From an uncultured Bacteroidales bacterium (GTDB lineage Bacteria > Bacteroidota > Bacteroidia > Bacteroidales > UBA4417): a DNA stretch of 38,757 bases. The stretch lies in NCBI GenBank assembly GCA_903879715.1, contig CAIRMR010000085.1:1-38757 (forward strand), given 5' to 3'. The first letter of the stretch is position 1. Each line of letters begins with the position of its first letter. The position numbers and the translations under genes are program-made. Below, one piece after another: positions 1 to 8,329 of this stretch. The notes under the pieces were generated by a model, which did not search any database, was not told the DNA's origin, and worked only from the letters and a program-made list of their open reading frames with translations.

Positions 1-192
1 GAACTGCTCCCGCGATTTTTTATTTACAAAAGTCGATTTAAGAACAGTGTAGATTTTTTTGTCGGTTGGAAGAGGAATCGGCCCGTTAACAATTGCACCG
101 GTCAATTTCACCGTCTTCACGATCTTTTCGGCAGATTTATCAACCAAATTATGATCGTACGATTTCAGTTTTATTCTAATCCTCTGGTTCAC
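1..192 (-). CDS. rpsJ: 30S ribosomal protein S10 (partial, 3' end outside window)
   Basis: Translating the minus strand from a GTG at 192-190 gives 64 residues beginning [20 protein letters not shown], the typical S10 N-terminus. It continues through the conserved [11 protein letters not shown] and [12 protein letters not shown] segments and is cut by the left edge of the window. S10 is a 30S head protein and, as NusE, also takes part in transcription antitermination. It follows fusA by about 35 nt as the distal gene of a str-type operon. GTG is chosen because an in-frame stop lies just upstream and no ATG is available. Identity is firm; the C-terminal third cannot be seen. Confidence 0.95.
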   Translation of the reverse strand, partial: MNQRIRIKLKSYDHNLVDKSAEKIVKTVKLTGAIVNGPIPLPTDKKIYTVLKSTFVNKKSREQF

Positions 193-227
193 GTTGTAAT
201 CTTTTATACGTTATTATTACTGAATTT

Positions 228-2324
228 TTATCCTTTAAGCTTTTCAATCACTGCTTCTGCAATAAACTTTGGAACTTCCTGGTAGTGTGAGAATTCCATA
301 CTTGAATTTCCACGTCCCGATGTTACTGTGCGTAAGCTCGTAACATATCCAAACATTTCCGACAATGGCACTTTAGCTTTTACAATCTGATATTTTATTT
401 TGGCATCGATGTTTTCAACCACTGCACGACGTTTGTTAAGGTCGCCGGTTACATCACCAACATAGTTATCAGGGCAAACAACTTCTATCTTCATGATAGG
501 CTCGAGCAGTACACTCTTAGCTTTGCGGGCTGCTTCCTTAAATCCGATTTTAGCACAGATTTCAAAAGCTAATGCATCACTATCAACTGCGTGGAACGAA
601 CCATCAATTAATTTTACTTTCATGCTTTCCAGAGCATATCCGGCCATTACACCATTCGACATTGCTGCTTTAAAGCCTTTTTCAATCGGGCTGATAAATT
701 CTTTAGGAATGTTACCGCCTTTAACTTCGTTTACAAACTGCAGACCTTTAAATTCAGGATCATCAGCAGGACCAAGATCAAAAATGATATCAGCAAATTT
801 ACCTTTACCACCAGTTTGTTTCTTGTATACTTCGCGATGATGTACAGTAGCTGTAACAGCTTCGCGGTATGCAACCTGTGGAGGTCCCTGGTTAACTTCC
901 AGTTTAAATTCCCTGCGTAAACGATCGGTTAAAATATCGAGATGCAATTCACCCATTCCGGAGATAACAGTCTGACCGGTTTCCTGATCAGTACGAATCT
1001 TGAAAGTAGGATCCTCTTCTGCAAGTTTCAATAATGCTAAGTCTAGTTTATCAACATCATCCTGGGTACGTGGCTCAATTGCAACACTAATAACCGGTTC
1101 AGGGAATGTCATTGACTCAAGGATGATAGGATGCTTTTCGTCGCATAGTGTGTCGCCCGTACGGATTTGTTTAAATCCAACTGCTGCACCTATATCGCCG
1201 GCTTCAATCAAATCTAAAGGAATCTGCTTGTTAGCATGCATTTGCATGATACGTGAGATACGTTCCTTTTTACCGGTTGAAGCATTCAACACATAACTTC
1301 CTGATTGAAGTGTACCTGAATAAACCCTGAAGAATGCAATACGACCAACAAAAGGATCGGTTGCAATTTTGAAAGCAAGAGCTGCAAATGGTTCATCCGA
1401 ATCAATATGACGTGTTTCTTCTTCTTCAGTATCAGGATTGATACCTGTGATAGCAGGAACATCATAAGGATTAGGGAGGTATAAACAGATTGAATCCAAA
1501 AGGTTCTGAACACCTTTATTTTTGAATGCTGAACCACAAATAACCGGGGTTATTTTCATCGAAAGAACTGACTGGCGGATAATGCGTCGCATTTCCTCTT
1601 CAGTAATCGAATTATGGTCAACAAAAAATTTCTCTAATAATTCGTCATCCTCTTCAGCACAACCTTCTACAAGACGGGTACGATATTCATCAACGATTTC
1701 AATCATATCTTCAGGAACTGGTCCCTCTGAATATTGCATTCCTTTTGACGCGTCGTCCCAGATTATAGCTTTGTTGCTGATAAGGTCAACAATTCCGACG
1801 AAAGTATCTTCTGCACCGATTGGTATCTGCAATGGAACTGCGTTAGCTCCAAGTTTTTCTTTAAGTTCATCAACAACTGAAAAGAAGTCAGCTCCGGCAC
1901 GGTCCATCTTATTGATGAAACAAATACGTGGAACGTTATATTTATCAGCTTGTTTCCAAACGGTTTCACTTTGTGGTTCAACACCACCAACAGCGCAAAA
2001 AACAGCAACAGCACCATCTAGAACCCGGAGTGAGCGTTCTACTTCAACAGTAAAATCAACGTGGCCCGGTGTATCTATGATGTTCATTCGGTAATCCTGG
2101 TTTTCAAATTCCCAGTTTACAGTGGTAGCAGCCGAAGTGATAGTAATGCCACGTTCCTGTTCCTGGATCATCCAGTCCATGGTAGCTGTACCATCATGTA
2201 CTTCACCGAGCTTGTAATTGCGGCCGGTGTAATACAATATACGCTCCGTCGTCGTCGTTTTACCGGCGTCGATATGGGCCATGATGCCTATGTTTCGCGT
2301 ATATTTCAGTTTATCTGATGACAT
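228..2324 (-). CDS. fusA: Elongation factor G
   Basis: A 698-aa translational GTPase that drives ribosome translocation in the cytoplasm. The N-terminal G domain shows AHIDAGKT (16-23), DTPGH (84-88) and NKMD (138-141). Domains II to V follow, including the domain IV/V segment [20 protein letters not shown] near the C-terminus. The length is normal for bacterial EF-G and the frame is intact. It lies between rpsG (24 nt upstream) and rpsJ in the usual str order, so it is presumably co-transcribed from the rpsL promoter. Paralogues such as EF-G2 are not excluded by sequence alone, but the operon position favours the housekeeping copy. Confidence 0.98.
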   Translation of the reverse strand: MSSDKLKYTRNIGIMAHIDAGKTTTTERILYYTGRNYKLGEVHDGTATMDWMIQEQERGITITSAATTVNWEFENQDYRMNIIDTPGHVDFTVEVERSLRVLDGAVAVFCAVGGVEPQSETVWKQADKYNVPRICFINKMDRAGADFFSVVDELKEKLGANAVPLQIPIGAEDTFVGIVDLISNKAIIWDDASKGMQYSEGPVPEDMIEIVDEYRTRLVEGCAEEDDELLEKFFVDHNSITEEEMRRIIRQSVLSMKITPVICGSAFKNKGVQNLLDSICLYLPNPYDVPAITGINPDTEEEETRHIDSDEPFAALAFKIATDPFVGRIAFFRVYSGTLQSGSYVLNASTGKKERISRIMQMHANKQIPLDLIEAGDIGAAVGFKQIRTGDTLCDEKHPIILESMTFPEPVISVAIEPRTQDDVDKLDLALLKLAEEDPTFKIRTDQETGQTVISGMGELHLDILTDRLRREFKLEVNQGPPQVAYREAVTATVHHREVYKKQTGGKGKFADIIFDLGPADDPEFKGLQFVNEVKGGNIPKEFISPIEKGFKAAMSNGVMAGYALESMKVKLIDGSFHAVDSDALAFEICAKIGFKEAARKAKSVLLEPIMKIEVVCPDNYVGDVTGDLNKRRAVVENIDAKIKYQIVKAKVPLSEMFGYVTSLRTVTSGRGNSSMEFSHYQEVPKFIAEAVIEKLKG

Positions 2325-2347
2325 GTATAAATCTTCCTTTTAGTTAA

Positions 2348-2815
2348 TTAGAACCTGAAATGGGAGAAAGCTTTGTTAGCTTCGGCCATACGGTGAGTAT
2401 CTTCTTTCTTTTTGAACGCGGAACCTTCTTCTTTGTATGCAGCCATGATCTCGCTGGCCAATTTCATTGCCATTGATTTTTCGTGACGTCTGCGTGCAAA
2501 CAGTATAAGGTTTTTCATTCCGATTGATTGTTTACGACCAGGGCGGATTTCAGATGGAATCTGAAAAGTAGCTCCTCCGATACGGCGGCTACGAACCTCC
2601 ACATTTGGTGTAACATTGTTCAATGCTTTTTTCCAAACTTCCAAACCGTCTTCTTTCAGTTTTTCAGTTACGAATTCAATAGCGTCGTAAAAGATATCAT
2701 ATGCGCAGTTTTTCTTACCGCGTTCCATCATATTGTTTACAAACTTTGTAACTATCTGCTCGTTGAACTTTGGATCAGGCAGAATGACACGTTTTTTGGG
2801 TGATGATTTCCTCAT
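2348..2815 (-). CDS. rpsG: 30S ribosomal protein S7
   Basis: A 155-aa basic protein starting [20 protein letters not shown], with the S7 signature around residues 20-60 ([14 protein letters not shown]) and the conserved ARRRHEKSM and [11 protein letters not shown]-terminal segments. S7 binds the 3' major domain of 16S rRNA and nucleates the 30S head. It sits between rpsL (32 nt upstream) and fusA. Length and content are ordinary for Bacteroidota. Confidence 0.98.
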   Translation of the reverse strand: MRKSSPKKRVILPDPKFNEQIVTKFVNNMMERGKKNCAYDIFYDAIEFVTEKLKEDGLEVWKKALNNVTPNVEVRSRRIGGATFQIPSEIRPGRKQSIGMKNLILFARRRHEKSMAMKLASEIMAAYKEEGSAFKKKEDTHRMAEANKAFSHFRF

Positions 2816-2847
2816 TTTGAGATGTCCTTATCGTTTCAAAAATTCAA

Positions 2848-3267
2848 TTATTTCTTTTTTGCGCCTGGTTTAGCTGCACCTTTTACAACTGCGCCTTTTT
2901 TAGGACGTTTTGTACCGTATTTTGAACGGCTCTGGTTACGGCCATCTACTCCGGAAGTATCGAGTGCTCCACGGATGATGTGATAACGTACACCTGGAAG
3001 GTCCTTAACACGACCACCGCGGATCATAACGATCGAGTGTTCCTGTAAGTTGTGGCCTTCGCCTGGTATGTAAGCGTTTACTTCTTTACCGTTTGTAAGA
3101 CGAACCCTTGCTACTTTACGCATTGCCGAGTTTGGCTTCTTAGGTGTAGTTGTATAAACCCTTGTACAAACCCCGCGGCGTTGAGGACATGAATCCAATG
3201 CCGGTGATTTGCTCTTATCCGTCAGTTTCTGACGACCTTTACGAACCAATTGTGCTATTGTAGGCAT
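2848..3267 (-). CDS. rpsL: 30S ribosomal protein S12
   Basis: A 139-aa S12, the decoding-centre protein. The invariant [19 protein letters not shown] loop is present, and the two lysines that are altered in many streptomycin-resistant mutants are wild type (K43, K44). The conserved [25 protein letters not shown] segment is also present. The C-terminal Lys/Ala/Gly-rich tail is longer than in E. coli, as is common in this phylum. It is the first gene of the rpsL-rpsG-fusA-rpsJ operon, about 50 nt downstream of a clear promoter. Confidence 0.98.
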   Translation of the reverse strand: MPTIAQLVRKGRQKLTDKSKSPALDSCPQRRGVCTRVYTTTPKKPNSAMRKVARVRLTNGKEVNAYIPGEGHNLQEHSIVMIRGGRVKDLPGVRYHIIRGALDTSGVDGRNQSRSKYGTKRPKKGAVVKGAAKPGAKKK

Positions 3268-3320
3268 ATTGAATCTATTGATTTTTCTATTGTTTAAGCT
3301 ATTTTTTTTCTACGGGGCTG

Positions 3321-3350
3321 CAAAAGTACTGTTTAATTTTTGATTACCAA
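3321..3350 (-). promoter_or_regulatory. Bacteroidota-type promoter of the rpsL operon
   Basis: On the minus strand a -33 TTG (3350-3348) is followed after 19 nt by the -7 box TACTTTTG (3328-3321). This matches the phylum consensus TTG-N19-TAnnTTTG closely. The start of transcription should be near 3315, leaving a leader of about 50 nt before the rpsL ATG at 3267. Confidence 0.8.
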
Positions 3351-3400
3351 GCCGGTAACTAAAAGTATTTGTAATTTATTCGCCTTCTATTGTTCCGGGC

Positions 3401-3438
3401 AAAAAAAATGCCCGTCGCGGTTTTCTCCGACAAAGGGC
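3401..3438 (-). terminator. Rho-independent terminator of the upstream small transcript
   Basis: On the minus strand GCCC (3438-3435) and GTCG (3431-3428) pair with CGAC (3417-3414) and GGGC (3413-3410), with a three-T bulge on the 5' arm. The stem is followed by A and eight T (3409-3401). It lies between the small transcription unit and the rpsL promoter, so it should isolate the two. Confidence 0.7.
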
Positions 3439-3443
3439 TGATT

Positions 3444-3530
3444 TCAGTTACTACGGGATACAATTCTGATGTTAAGACGTTCAACACAAGAGGCTTTCGT
3501 AAAAGCTGGCAACGAGTAAACGTTAGCCAT
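3444..3530 (-). CDS. Possible 28-aa small protein inside the small transcript
   Basis: An ATG at 3530 opens 28 codons, MANVYSLPAFTKASCVERLN followed by IRIVSRSN, ending in TGA at 3446-3444, just before the terminator stem. The position, filling the 3' half of an isolated transcript, fits a small protein. Against this, the start codon abuts the hairpin GGCtAACG/CGTTGCC and most of the ORF lies in predicted stems, which fits a non-coding RNA equally well. No family is recognised. Confidence 0.25.
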   Translation of the reverse strand: MANVYSLPAFTKASCVERLNIRIVSRSN

Positions 3531-3646
3531 TATCGTGTTTTGAAACCTATATCGTCTTAATTTCTCAGGTTTCCCGGACTATCAAAAATCTTTAGTCCTT
3601 CGCTTATAAACGGTTGCCTTGTAAAAAGGCTACTGTTTTAGGAGGG

Positions 3647-3677
3647 TGCAAAGATACAACTTATTTGATACATACAA
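3647..3677 (-). promoter_or_regulatory. Bacteroidota-type promoter of the small transcript
   Basis: On the minus strand TTG (3677-3675) and TATCTTTGCA (3656-3647) are separated by 18 nt, a near-consensus -33/-7 pair. The predicted start is about 3643-3640. It is distinct from the rpsL promoter about 330 nt downstream. Confidence 0.75.
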
Positions 3678-3827
3678 CATCCGGGATAAAATATTTATAC
3701 TCTTTTTTAAAAACAAACAGTGAGTTACTGTTAAAATATGGAATATGAAGCATTTAATAACCAAAAAGACTAGTTAAATTCAGATGAAATCCCAGATATG
3801 TTTATAAAAGTGCATTTAAAACCACGA

Positions 3828-4571
3828 CTATTTATTCTTCACAAACATCACGGTGCTGTCCAGATCGGGTACCAAAATCAGTTTTTCGGGGATAGTTGCA
3901 GCAAATTCATCAACAGCTTTAATTAACCCTTCCCATTTATCATTATAGTCGTGTATAAAGATAACCCCGCCCGGTGAAAGCCGTGGATAAAAATACTCAA
4001 GACCGGCTTTGGTTGGATTGTAGAGATCAGCATCCATATTTACGATCGCATAAGATGTTTCTTCCAGTCCAACGGTTGATTGCGGGAAATAGCCTGGATG
4101 GACTTTGAGCTTGTCAGGATTGCCACCTATATTTTTTAATACCTTATTAATAGAGGTATCGGCAAAGTTTTTTGTTGAATAGGTTGCAGCTTCTCCGGTT
4201 TCGGGTTTTAGGTCTTTACCTGTGAAACCTTCGAAGGTATCAAAGAGATGCAGTGTGCGCTCCGGAGCTATCAAATGGATAATATGGGCGCTATCTCCTT
4301 TATAAACTCCGAGTTCGGCAAAATCGCCTTTCACCTTATCCTTATTAATACGTTGTATCTGCAGCCAGAAGTTATACAGGCGGATCTTATCGGGATAATT
4401 GCGGGAGGCTTTCAGTAGTTCGCGGGTGATCCTTCCCTCCTTCCGAGCGTGTTCCCAGGCCGGTGGTTCGTAGTTTTCGCCAAAGAACATATCCCAAAGG
4501 TATTTAATAAGGAATATCAAAACGATGAGGATAATCGAGAAATTGATAAGGTAGAAAATGGGGAGCTGCAT
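3828..4571 (-). CDS. TylF/MycF-family SAM-dependent methyltransferase with an N-terminal membrane anchor
   Basis: A 247-aa protein. Residues 5-29 form one hydrophobic segment (FYLINFSIILIVLIFLIKYL), probably a membrane anchor with the catalytic part in the cytoplasm. The rest matches the TylF/macrocin O-methyltransferase family: motif I GDFAELGVYKGDSA (82-95), acidic D111 in HLFDTFEGF, the metal-binding-type MDADLYNPT (179-187) and GGVIFIHDYN (201-210). Family members O-methylate sugars of macrolides or polysaccharides; the substrate here is unknown. No biosynthetic partners are nearby, so it looks like a stand-alone gene. A weak -7-like TTCCTTTG lies at 4603-4596. Family is fairly sure, substrate is not. 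Confidence 0.8.
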   Translation of the reverse strand: MQLPIFYLINFSIILIVLIFLIKYLWDMFFGENYEPPAWEHARKEGRITRELLKASRNYPDKIRLYNFWLQIQRINKDKVKGDFAELGVYKGDSAHIIHLIAPERTLHLFDTFEGFTGKDLKPETGEAATYSTKNFADTSINKVLKNIGGNPDKLKVHPGYFPQSTVGLEETSYAIVNMDADLYNPTKAGLEYFYPRLSPGGVIFIHDYNDKWEGLIKAVDEFAATIPEKLILVPDLDSTVMFVKNK

Positions 4572-4622
4572 GGAAATTCAGGTTAAGGACCGGTGCAAAG
4601 GAACGAAAAAAATCGTAAAACG

Positions 4623-4693
4623 GTGTCAGACACCCGTTGGGTGTGCAGACACTTTTTTAGCGGTGTCTGCACATCCCGAAGGGTGTCTGACAC
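4623..4693. repeat. Pair of REP-type palindromes in inverted orientation (BIME-like)
   Basis: Unit 1 (4623-4652) starts GTGTCAGACACCC and ends GGGTGTGCAGACAC. Unit 2 (4663-4693) is its inverted copy. Each unit can fold with an inner ACACCC/GGGTGT stem inside an outer GTGTC/GACAC stem. The pair is flanked symmetrically by AAAACG and CGTTTT. It lies between the methyltransferase start and the RAYT gene. Confidence 0.85.
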
Positions 4694-4736
4694 CGTTTTG
4701 AGTCTAATTCGAAATACTCAATATCCAATAATAAAT

Positions 4737-4767
4737 GTGTCAGACACCCTTCGGGTTGTCCAGACAC
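4737..4767 (+). repeat. REP-type palindrome, copy 3
   Basis: GTGTCAGACACCC, loop TTC, GGGTTGTCCAGACAC. It is the same 30-31 nt unit with small changes in the distal arm, flanked by AAT and ATTT. It lies about 65 nt upstream of the RAYT start codon. Confidence 0.8.
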
Positions 4768-4783
4768 ATTTTCCGAAATAAAA

Positions 4784-4813
4784 GTGTCAGACACTCTGCG
4801 AGTGTGCAGACAC
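4784..4813 (+). repeat. REP-type palindrome, copy 4, immediately upstream of RAYT
   Basis: GTGTCAGACACTC, loop TGC, GAGTGTGCAGACAC. The inner stem carries a compensatory change (ACACTC/GAGTGT instead of ACACCC/GGGTGT), which preserves pairing and argues that the folded form matters. It ends 18 nt before the RAYT ATG. Confidence 0.8.
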
Positions 4814-4831
4814 TTTTATTAATTTTACACT

Positions 4832-5413
4832 ATGAACTTTCAAGAACCTGGCTTTTATCATATCTATAACAGAGGCAATAACAAGGAACCGATCTTTTTC
4901 AGTGATGGTGATTATAATCATTTTGTCTCACTTTGCAAGAATCATATTGCGAACCGATGCCAGATACTTGCCTGGTGCCTGATGCCCAATCATTTTCATT
5001 TCATGGTTGACGTTAATGATGCAAGTCTTGAACCGATTAAATGGGGCGGCAATGTAATGCCAGCCATATCCAATGGTTTTCAATTATTGCAAAGTAACTA
5101 TACAAAGAGGATTAATTATAGAGAAACCCGGACAGGCAGTTTATTCCAACAAAAGACAAAATCAAAATTGCTTGAAACCGAAAGCTATGCGCTTACTGCC
5201 TTTTGGTATTTGCATCAAAATCCGGTGAAAGCAGCATTAGCTAAAAACATGTTGGAATGGGAATATTCGTCGTATAAAGAATACTGTGGGTTGCGGAGTG
5301 ATGGGTTAAGTATGGTTGAACTGGGTAAAACTATACTAAACTTATCTGACATAGATTTTCTGGATATTCCTTCTGTTGAATTTACAGAGGAAGAAATTGA
5401 TAAGATTTTCTGA
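4832..5413 (+). CDS. REP-associated tyrosine transposase (RAYT, Y1/IS200-like HUH protein)
   Basis: A 193-aa protein with the Y1 transposase fold: YHIYNRG at 9-15, the HUH metal-binding motif LMPNHFHFMV (H54, H56), and the single catalytic tyrosine in LLQSNYTKR (Y90). It then has the family segments SLFQQKTKSKLLE and YLHQNPVKA. RAYTs are domesticated single-strand nucleases that recognise and propagate REP palindromes. Four REP units lie directly upstream and one downstream, so this gene and the repeats form a self-consistent set. No insertion-sequence ends or second ORF are seen, so it is not an ordinary IS200/IS605 element. The ATG at 4832 is the only sensible start. Confidence 0.92.
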   Translation: MNFQEPGFYHIYNRGNNKEPIFFSDGDYNHFVSLCKNHIANRCQILAWCLMPNHFHFMVDVNDASLEPIKWGGNVMPAISNGFQLLQSNYTKRINYRETRTGSLFQQKTKSKLLETESYALTAFWYLHQNPVKAALAKNMLEWEYSSYKEYCGLRSDGLSMVELGKTILNLSDIDFLDIPSVEFTEEEIDKIF

Positions 5414-5462
5414 TTAGCGAACCAACTTCGGCCACATACACCATTCGCGCAAACGAGTTTCG

Positions 5463-5492
5463 GTGTCAGACACCCTGCGGGTGTGCAGACAC
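5463..5492 (+). repeat. REP-type palindrome, copy 5, abutting the LytTR gene 3' end
   Basis: GTGTCAGACACCC, loop TGC, GGGTGTGCAGACAC. It ends one base before the stop codon of the minus-strand response regulator (TAG at 5495-5493), so it will form the 3' untranslated hairpin of that operon. It may act as a transcript end or stabiliser. Confidence 0.85.
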
Positions 5493-6242
5493 CTATAGGA
5501 GCGCCCGCAACTTTTTATACCCATCAGCACTTGCCCGCAATTTTGCACCGCATTTCAGTGTAACCATATGCGTATCCTTTGTATACGGATCGATGGCTGC
5601 GATTTGTGCCAGGTTGATAATGGAACCACGGTGAATCCTCACAAAATTATTGGCTGGCAGATGTTCTTCGAAGAATTTCATGGTTTTTTCTTTGAGGTGG
5701 TTACCCAATTCGGAATAGATCATAACATAATCATCCGCTGATTCAATGTACCAAATCCTATCGACAGGAATAACAGTAACTTTTGATCCGAGGCGGGTTA
5801 CAACCCGATCGAGCGTGCCGCGGGATTCCTGGACATTCTCCTTTAAAGTATCCAGAGATGTATTCGCATTCGATTTTTCGATGCTTATCCGCTGAATTGC
5901 TTTTTGCACGGCACTTTCAAATCTATCTTTAGAAAAAGGTTTCAGCAGGTAATCTACCGCATTCATTTCAAATGCTTTAATGGCAAACTGATCGAAAGCT
6001 GTTGTAAATATGATTGCCGGGTTATAATCGAGCACTTCTAGCAATTCGAAACCATCGAGTTTCGGCATCTGGATATCAAGAAATAACAATTCAGGCTTGT
6101 GTACTTGAATCTGCCTGAGCGCTTCGAATCCGTCACCACATTCGGCAACAACATTCAGCATTTGAAAATCGGCGGAGTATCGCTTAACAATATCGCGGGC
6201 AAGGGCCTCGTCATCAATAATTATGGTTGAGATAGGTTGCAT
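5493..6242 (-). CDS. LytTR-family response regulator
   Basis: A 249-aa two-domain regulator. The receiver domain (about 5-118) has the acidic pair D10/D11, phosphoacceptor D56 in LLFLDIQMP, T80/T81 and K101 in LLKPF. The C-terminal LytTR DNA-binding domain (about 145-249) includes IWYIESADDYVMIY and FVRIHRGSIINL. It is expected to be phosphorylated by the histidine kinase encoded about 60 nt upstream and to bind DNA as a LytR/AgrA-type beta-domain regulator. It is the last gene of a three-gene unit. The target genes cannot be told from this window; the operon's own promoter is a natural candidate. Confidence 0.93.
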   Translation of the reverse strand: MQPISTIIIDDEALARDIVKRYSADFQMLNVVAECGDGFEALRQIQVHKPELLFLDIQMPKLDGFELLEVLDYNPAIIFTTAFDQFAIKAFEMNAVDYLLKPFSKDRFESAVQKAIQRISIEKSNANTSLDTLKENVQESRGTLDRVVTRLGSKVTVIPVDRIWYIESADDYVMIYSELGNHLKEKTMKFFEEHLPANNFVRIHRGSIINLAQIAAIDPYTKDTHMVTLKCGAKLRASADGYKKLRALL

Positions 6243-6301
6243 CTGAAAATGAATTAAAATGAAACTAAAACGTTGCTTAAGTATTAATAAAGGTAATAAT
6301 T

Positions 6302-7432
6302 TCAGCTAATGTCTTTACGTGCCGGTATATGCAGTTTAACTTCAAACGTCTGATCCGTTGTTGTAGACGACAGCAAGTCGCTCCGGCCATAAATTGCTGC
6401 CATCCGTTTTTTAACATTGCTTAAGCCTGTTCCTGTACCTTTCCGCGGAACTGCATCGGGATCAAACGTGTTGCTGATTGAAATACCCAGGTAGGATTCG
6501 TTGCATTCAGCTTTCAGCGTAATGATGCAAGTAGTAAGCATAGTATTTACACCGTGTTTAACAGCATTTTCGAGTAATGGCTGGAGAATCATTGCGGGAA
6601 GCATCATTTCCCCACATTTGGGATCAACTGACTTTTCGATTTTCATACGGTCGGAAAAGCGGACTCTTTCGATATCTAGATAAAGCCCTGCATGATATAA
6701 TTCATCATTCAGCGTATTCATCGTCTCCGCCCCGAGAGTAAGTGAGTGTCTCATAAACTCTGATAGTTTTATAATCATATCCTGGGCTGCCTGCGGATTA
6801 GAAAGTGTGAGTGAACTTACTGAATTCAGACTATTAAAAAGGAAGTGCGGCCTGATTTGTGAACGCAGCATATTGAGCTCTGCATCGCGTAGCATGGATG
6901 AAAGCGATGCTTCGTGTTCAGCCTTTTCCTGCATTTCTTCAAAACTTAATATCAGAAAATCGACTGAAATGAGCAGAAAGTAAATCAGAACGCCTGTCAG
7001 AACCTTTACTATTAAAGCCTGGGCCAGGAAATTCATAAAGACATCATTATTCCCAAACAACAGCCTGAGTATTGAATAGGAAACAAACTGCCAGATAAGA
7101 ATAGTTAAAGCACAACTAGCCAGGTGATAAGCCAGGTTTTTCAGGAAACCACTTACTTGTTTTCCTGAGTAGCGAACCATATTCCAAAGTCCGATCCCAA
7201 GAACAGCAAATACTATATTCGAGATAAGACTATCTGTAATCGAATTAATCAATGCCTGGCCATACACTCCATACGACAATGCAAACTGGATGACTGCAAC
7301 AGCCATCCAGAATGCAATGAAATAAATCCAAAGATTACGGGTTAAAAATGGTTTGTCCAATGGTTTAGGTGTTAGGGATTGGGAGTTAGGGATTGGTGAT
7401 GTTGTATGATCAATGCTGAATTCACAATTCAA
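6302..7432 (-). CDS. LytS/YehU-type sensor histidine kinase
   Basis: A 376-aa inner-membrane kinase. Four or so hydrophobic segments lie between about 34 and 165. A short coiled linker leads to the His_kinase domain with SQIRPHFLFNSLN (phosphoacceptor H196), then an HATPase_c-type domain with LLENAVKHG (N289) and GTGTGLSNVKKRM (332-344). No periplasmic sensor domain is evident, so sensing probably occurs in the membrane, perhaps through the LiaF-like protein upstream. The first 28 residues are translated from repeat-like sequence (GGGATTGGGAGTTAGGGATTGG), so the real start may be a TTG near codon 25. Confidence 0.9.
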   Translation of the reverse strand: MNCEFSIDHTTSPIPNSQSLTPKPLDKPFLTRNLWIYFIAFWMAVAVIQFALSYGVYGQALINSITDSLISNIVFAVLGIGLWNMVRYSGKQVSGFLKNLAYHLASCALTILIWQFVSYSILRLLFGNNDVFMNFLAQALIVKVLTGVLIYFLLISVDFLILSFEEMQEKAEHEASLSSMLRDAELNMLRSQIRPHFLFNSLNSVSSLTLSNPQAAQDMIIKLSEFMRHSLTLGAETMNTLNDELYHAGLYLDIERVRFSDRMKIEKSVDPKCGEMMLPAMILQPLLENAVKHGVNTMLTTCIITLKAECNESYLGISISNTFDPDAVPRKGTGTGLSNVKKRMAAIYGRSDLLSSTTTDQTFEVKLHIPARKDIS

Positions 7433-7456
7433 AAATCACAAATCAACAATCACGAA

Positions 7457-8218
7457 TTAATAACTTTTCACTTCGCCACCACCAAAGATAGTAACTCCTT
7501 TTATAATAAGTGTTTTATTATAATCCACTTGTGAAGAAATCCGTTTATCAACATATCCACCGAAGATATTGAATACTTCAACTTTTACATTCCAGTCGGA
7601 TGGCACTATTAATCCTGATCCGCCAAATATGGATACAACTTCTACCATCGGCCTGTCGCCGGGAGCGATATTGCAATGTGTCAGATCCACTTTTGATCCG
7701 CCAAACATGGCAACCATGCGTCCGCCTTTAAAAGTCGGAGTAACTACTTTACGTTCGCCACCTCCGAATATGGCGATGTCTTCGAAAAAATCTTCATTCC
7801 CAACCGTATTATTAAACATAGGTTTCTTAAACATACCCTTATCAAACTTCGATGGCCCGAATATCATCTTAAGTCCAACAAGTATAATAAGAGCCGGTAA
7901 AAACAACTGCCAGGTGCTGAAAGGCATATGGTAGAAATTCACCAGCAGGAAGAATCCTCCTAATCCTATCAGAATTATTCCTGACCATAATGACTGGCGC
8001 CAGAAGATGTTAACGACTCCGATTGCGATAAGCAGCATTTCCCAGGAAAATACGATCCGGCTAACGTTTTCATTAAGCAATCCGGTATTTCGTGCAAGCA
8101 GCAACAAACCTGCACCGATAACTATTACGCCAAGTGCGGCTGCTTTTCCGGGAACACCTTTTACAACAGCTTTTTGAGAGTCGTGGTTATTGTCTGTTTT
8201 GTTATAATTGTAGTCCAT
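7457..8218 (-). CDS. LiaF-like / DUF5668 membrane protein
   Basis: A 253-aa protein with four hydrophobic segments between about 25 and 125 (DUF5668-like), followed by a soluble C-terminal domain carrying five FGG turns (IAIFGGG, VAMFGGS, VSIFGGS, FNIFGGY, VTIFGGG). This is typical of the LiaF/cell-wall-active antibiotic response C-terminal fold. In Firmicutes LiaF restrains the LiaSR two-component system. Here it is the first gene before a LytS/LytTR pair, 24 nt from the kinase, so an analogous modulatory role is likely. Family is reasonably sure; role is by analogy. Confidence 0.85.
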   Translation of the reverse strand: MDYNYNKTDNNHDSQKAVVKGVPGKAAALGVIVIGAGLLLLARNTGLLNENVSRIVFSWEMLLIAIGVVNIFWRQSLWSGIILIGLGGFFLLVNFYHMPFSTWQLFLPALIILVGLKMIFGPSKFDKGMFKKPMFNNTVGNEDFFEDIAIFGGGERKVVTPTFKGGRMVAMFGGSKVDLTHCNIAPGDRPMVEVVSIFGGSGLIVPSDWNVKVEVFNIFGGYVDKRISSQVDYNKTLIIKGVTIFGGGEVKSY

Positions 8219-8262
8219 GGCTAAAAAGTTTACAATGGTTAATTGATGTTGAATTGATGAAG

Positions 8263-8270
8263 CAAATGTA
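8263..8270 (-). promoter_or_regulatory. Likely -7 element for the LiaF-like/LytS/LytTR operon
   Basis: The minus strand reads TACATTTG, matching TAnnTTTG, about 45 nt before the ATG at 8218. The matching -33 element is weak (TTTCA-like), so the call is moderate. Confidence 0.45.
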
Positions 8271-8329
8271 CGGCGGTGTATATAGTTGTGAAATAGGAAA
8301 TCGGTGAATGGCGGAAATTAGCGGGGAAT

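Larger units (their letters stand above)
3401..3643 (-). ncRNA. Candidate structured small RNA of about 240 nt (may encode a 28-aa peptide)
   Basis: This stretch is bounded by a consensus promoter and an intrinsic terminator, so it should be an independent transcript. It holds several self-complementary segments on the minus strand: GCCTT/AAGGC (about 3630-3616), GGACTA/TAGTCC, AAACCT/AGGTTT, GGCtAACG/CGTTGCC (about 3526-3507), GCTTT/AAAGC, and a longer-range TTAAGACG/CGTCTTAA pair. An ORF, 3530-3444 (MANVYSLPAFTKAS...), lies within the structured part. The promoter-RNA-terminator layout resembles the Bacteroidales-1 and 6S-type RNAs of this phylum, but I cannot assign a family. It does not show the hallmarks of tmRNA, RNase P RNA or SRP RNA. 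Confidence 0.55.

Noticed and set aside
2848-3267. Streptomycin-resistance change in S12
   Set aside because: The TPKKPNS lysines are both wild type, so there is nothing unusual.
3401-3643. tmRNA, RNase P RNA or SRP RNA
   Set aside because: No CCA end or tag reading frame with the usual tmRNA ends, no RNase P P4 signatures and no SRP-type apical loop could be found.
4593-4830. CRISPR array formed by the GTGTCAGACAC repeats
   Set aside because: The units are palindromic, occur in both orientations, have irregular spacing and lie around a RAYT gene without any cas genes.
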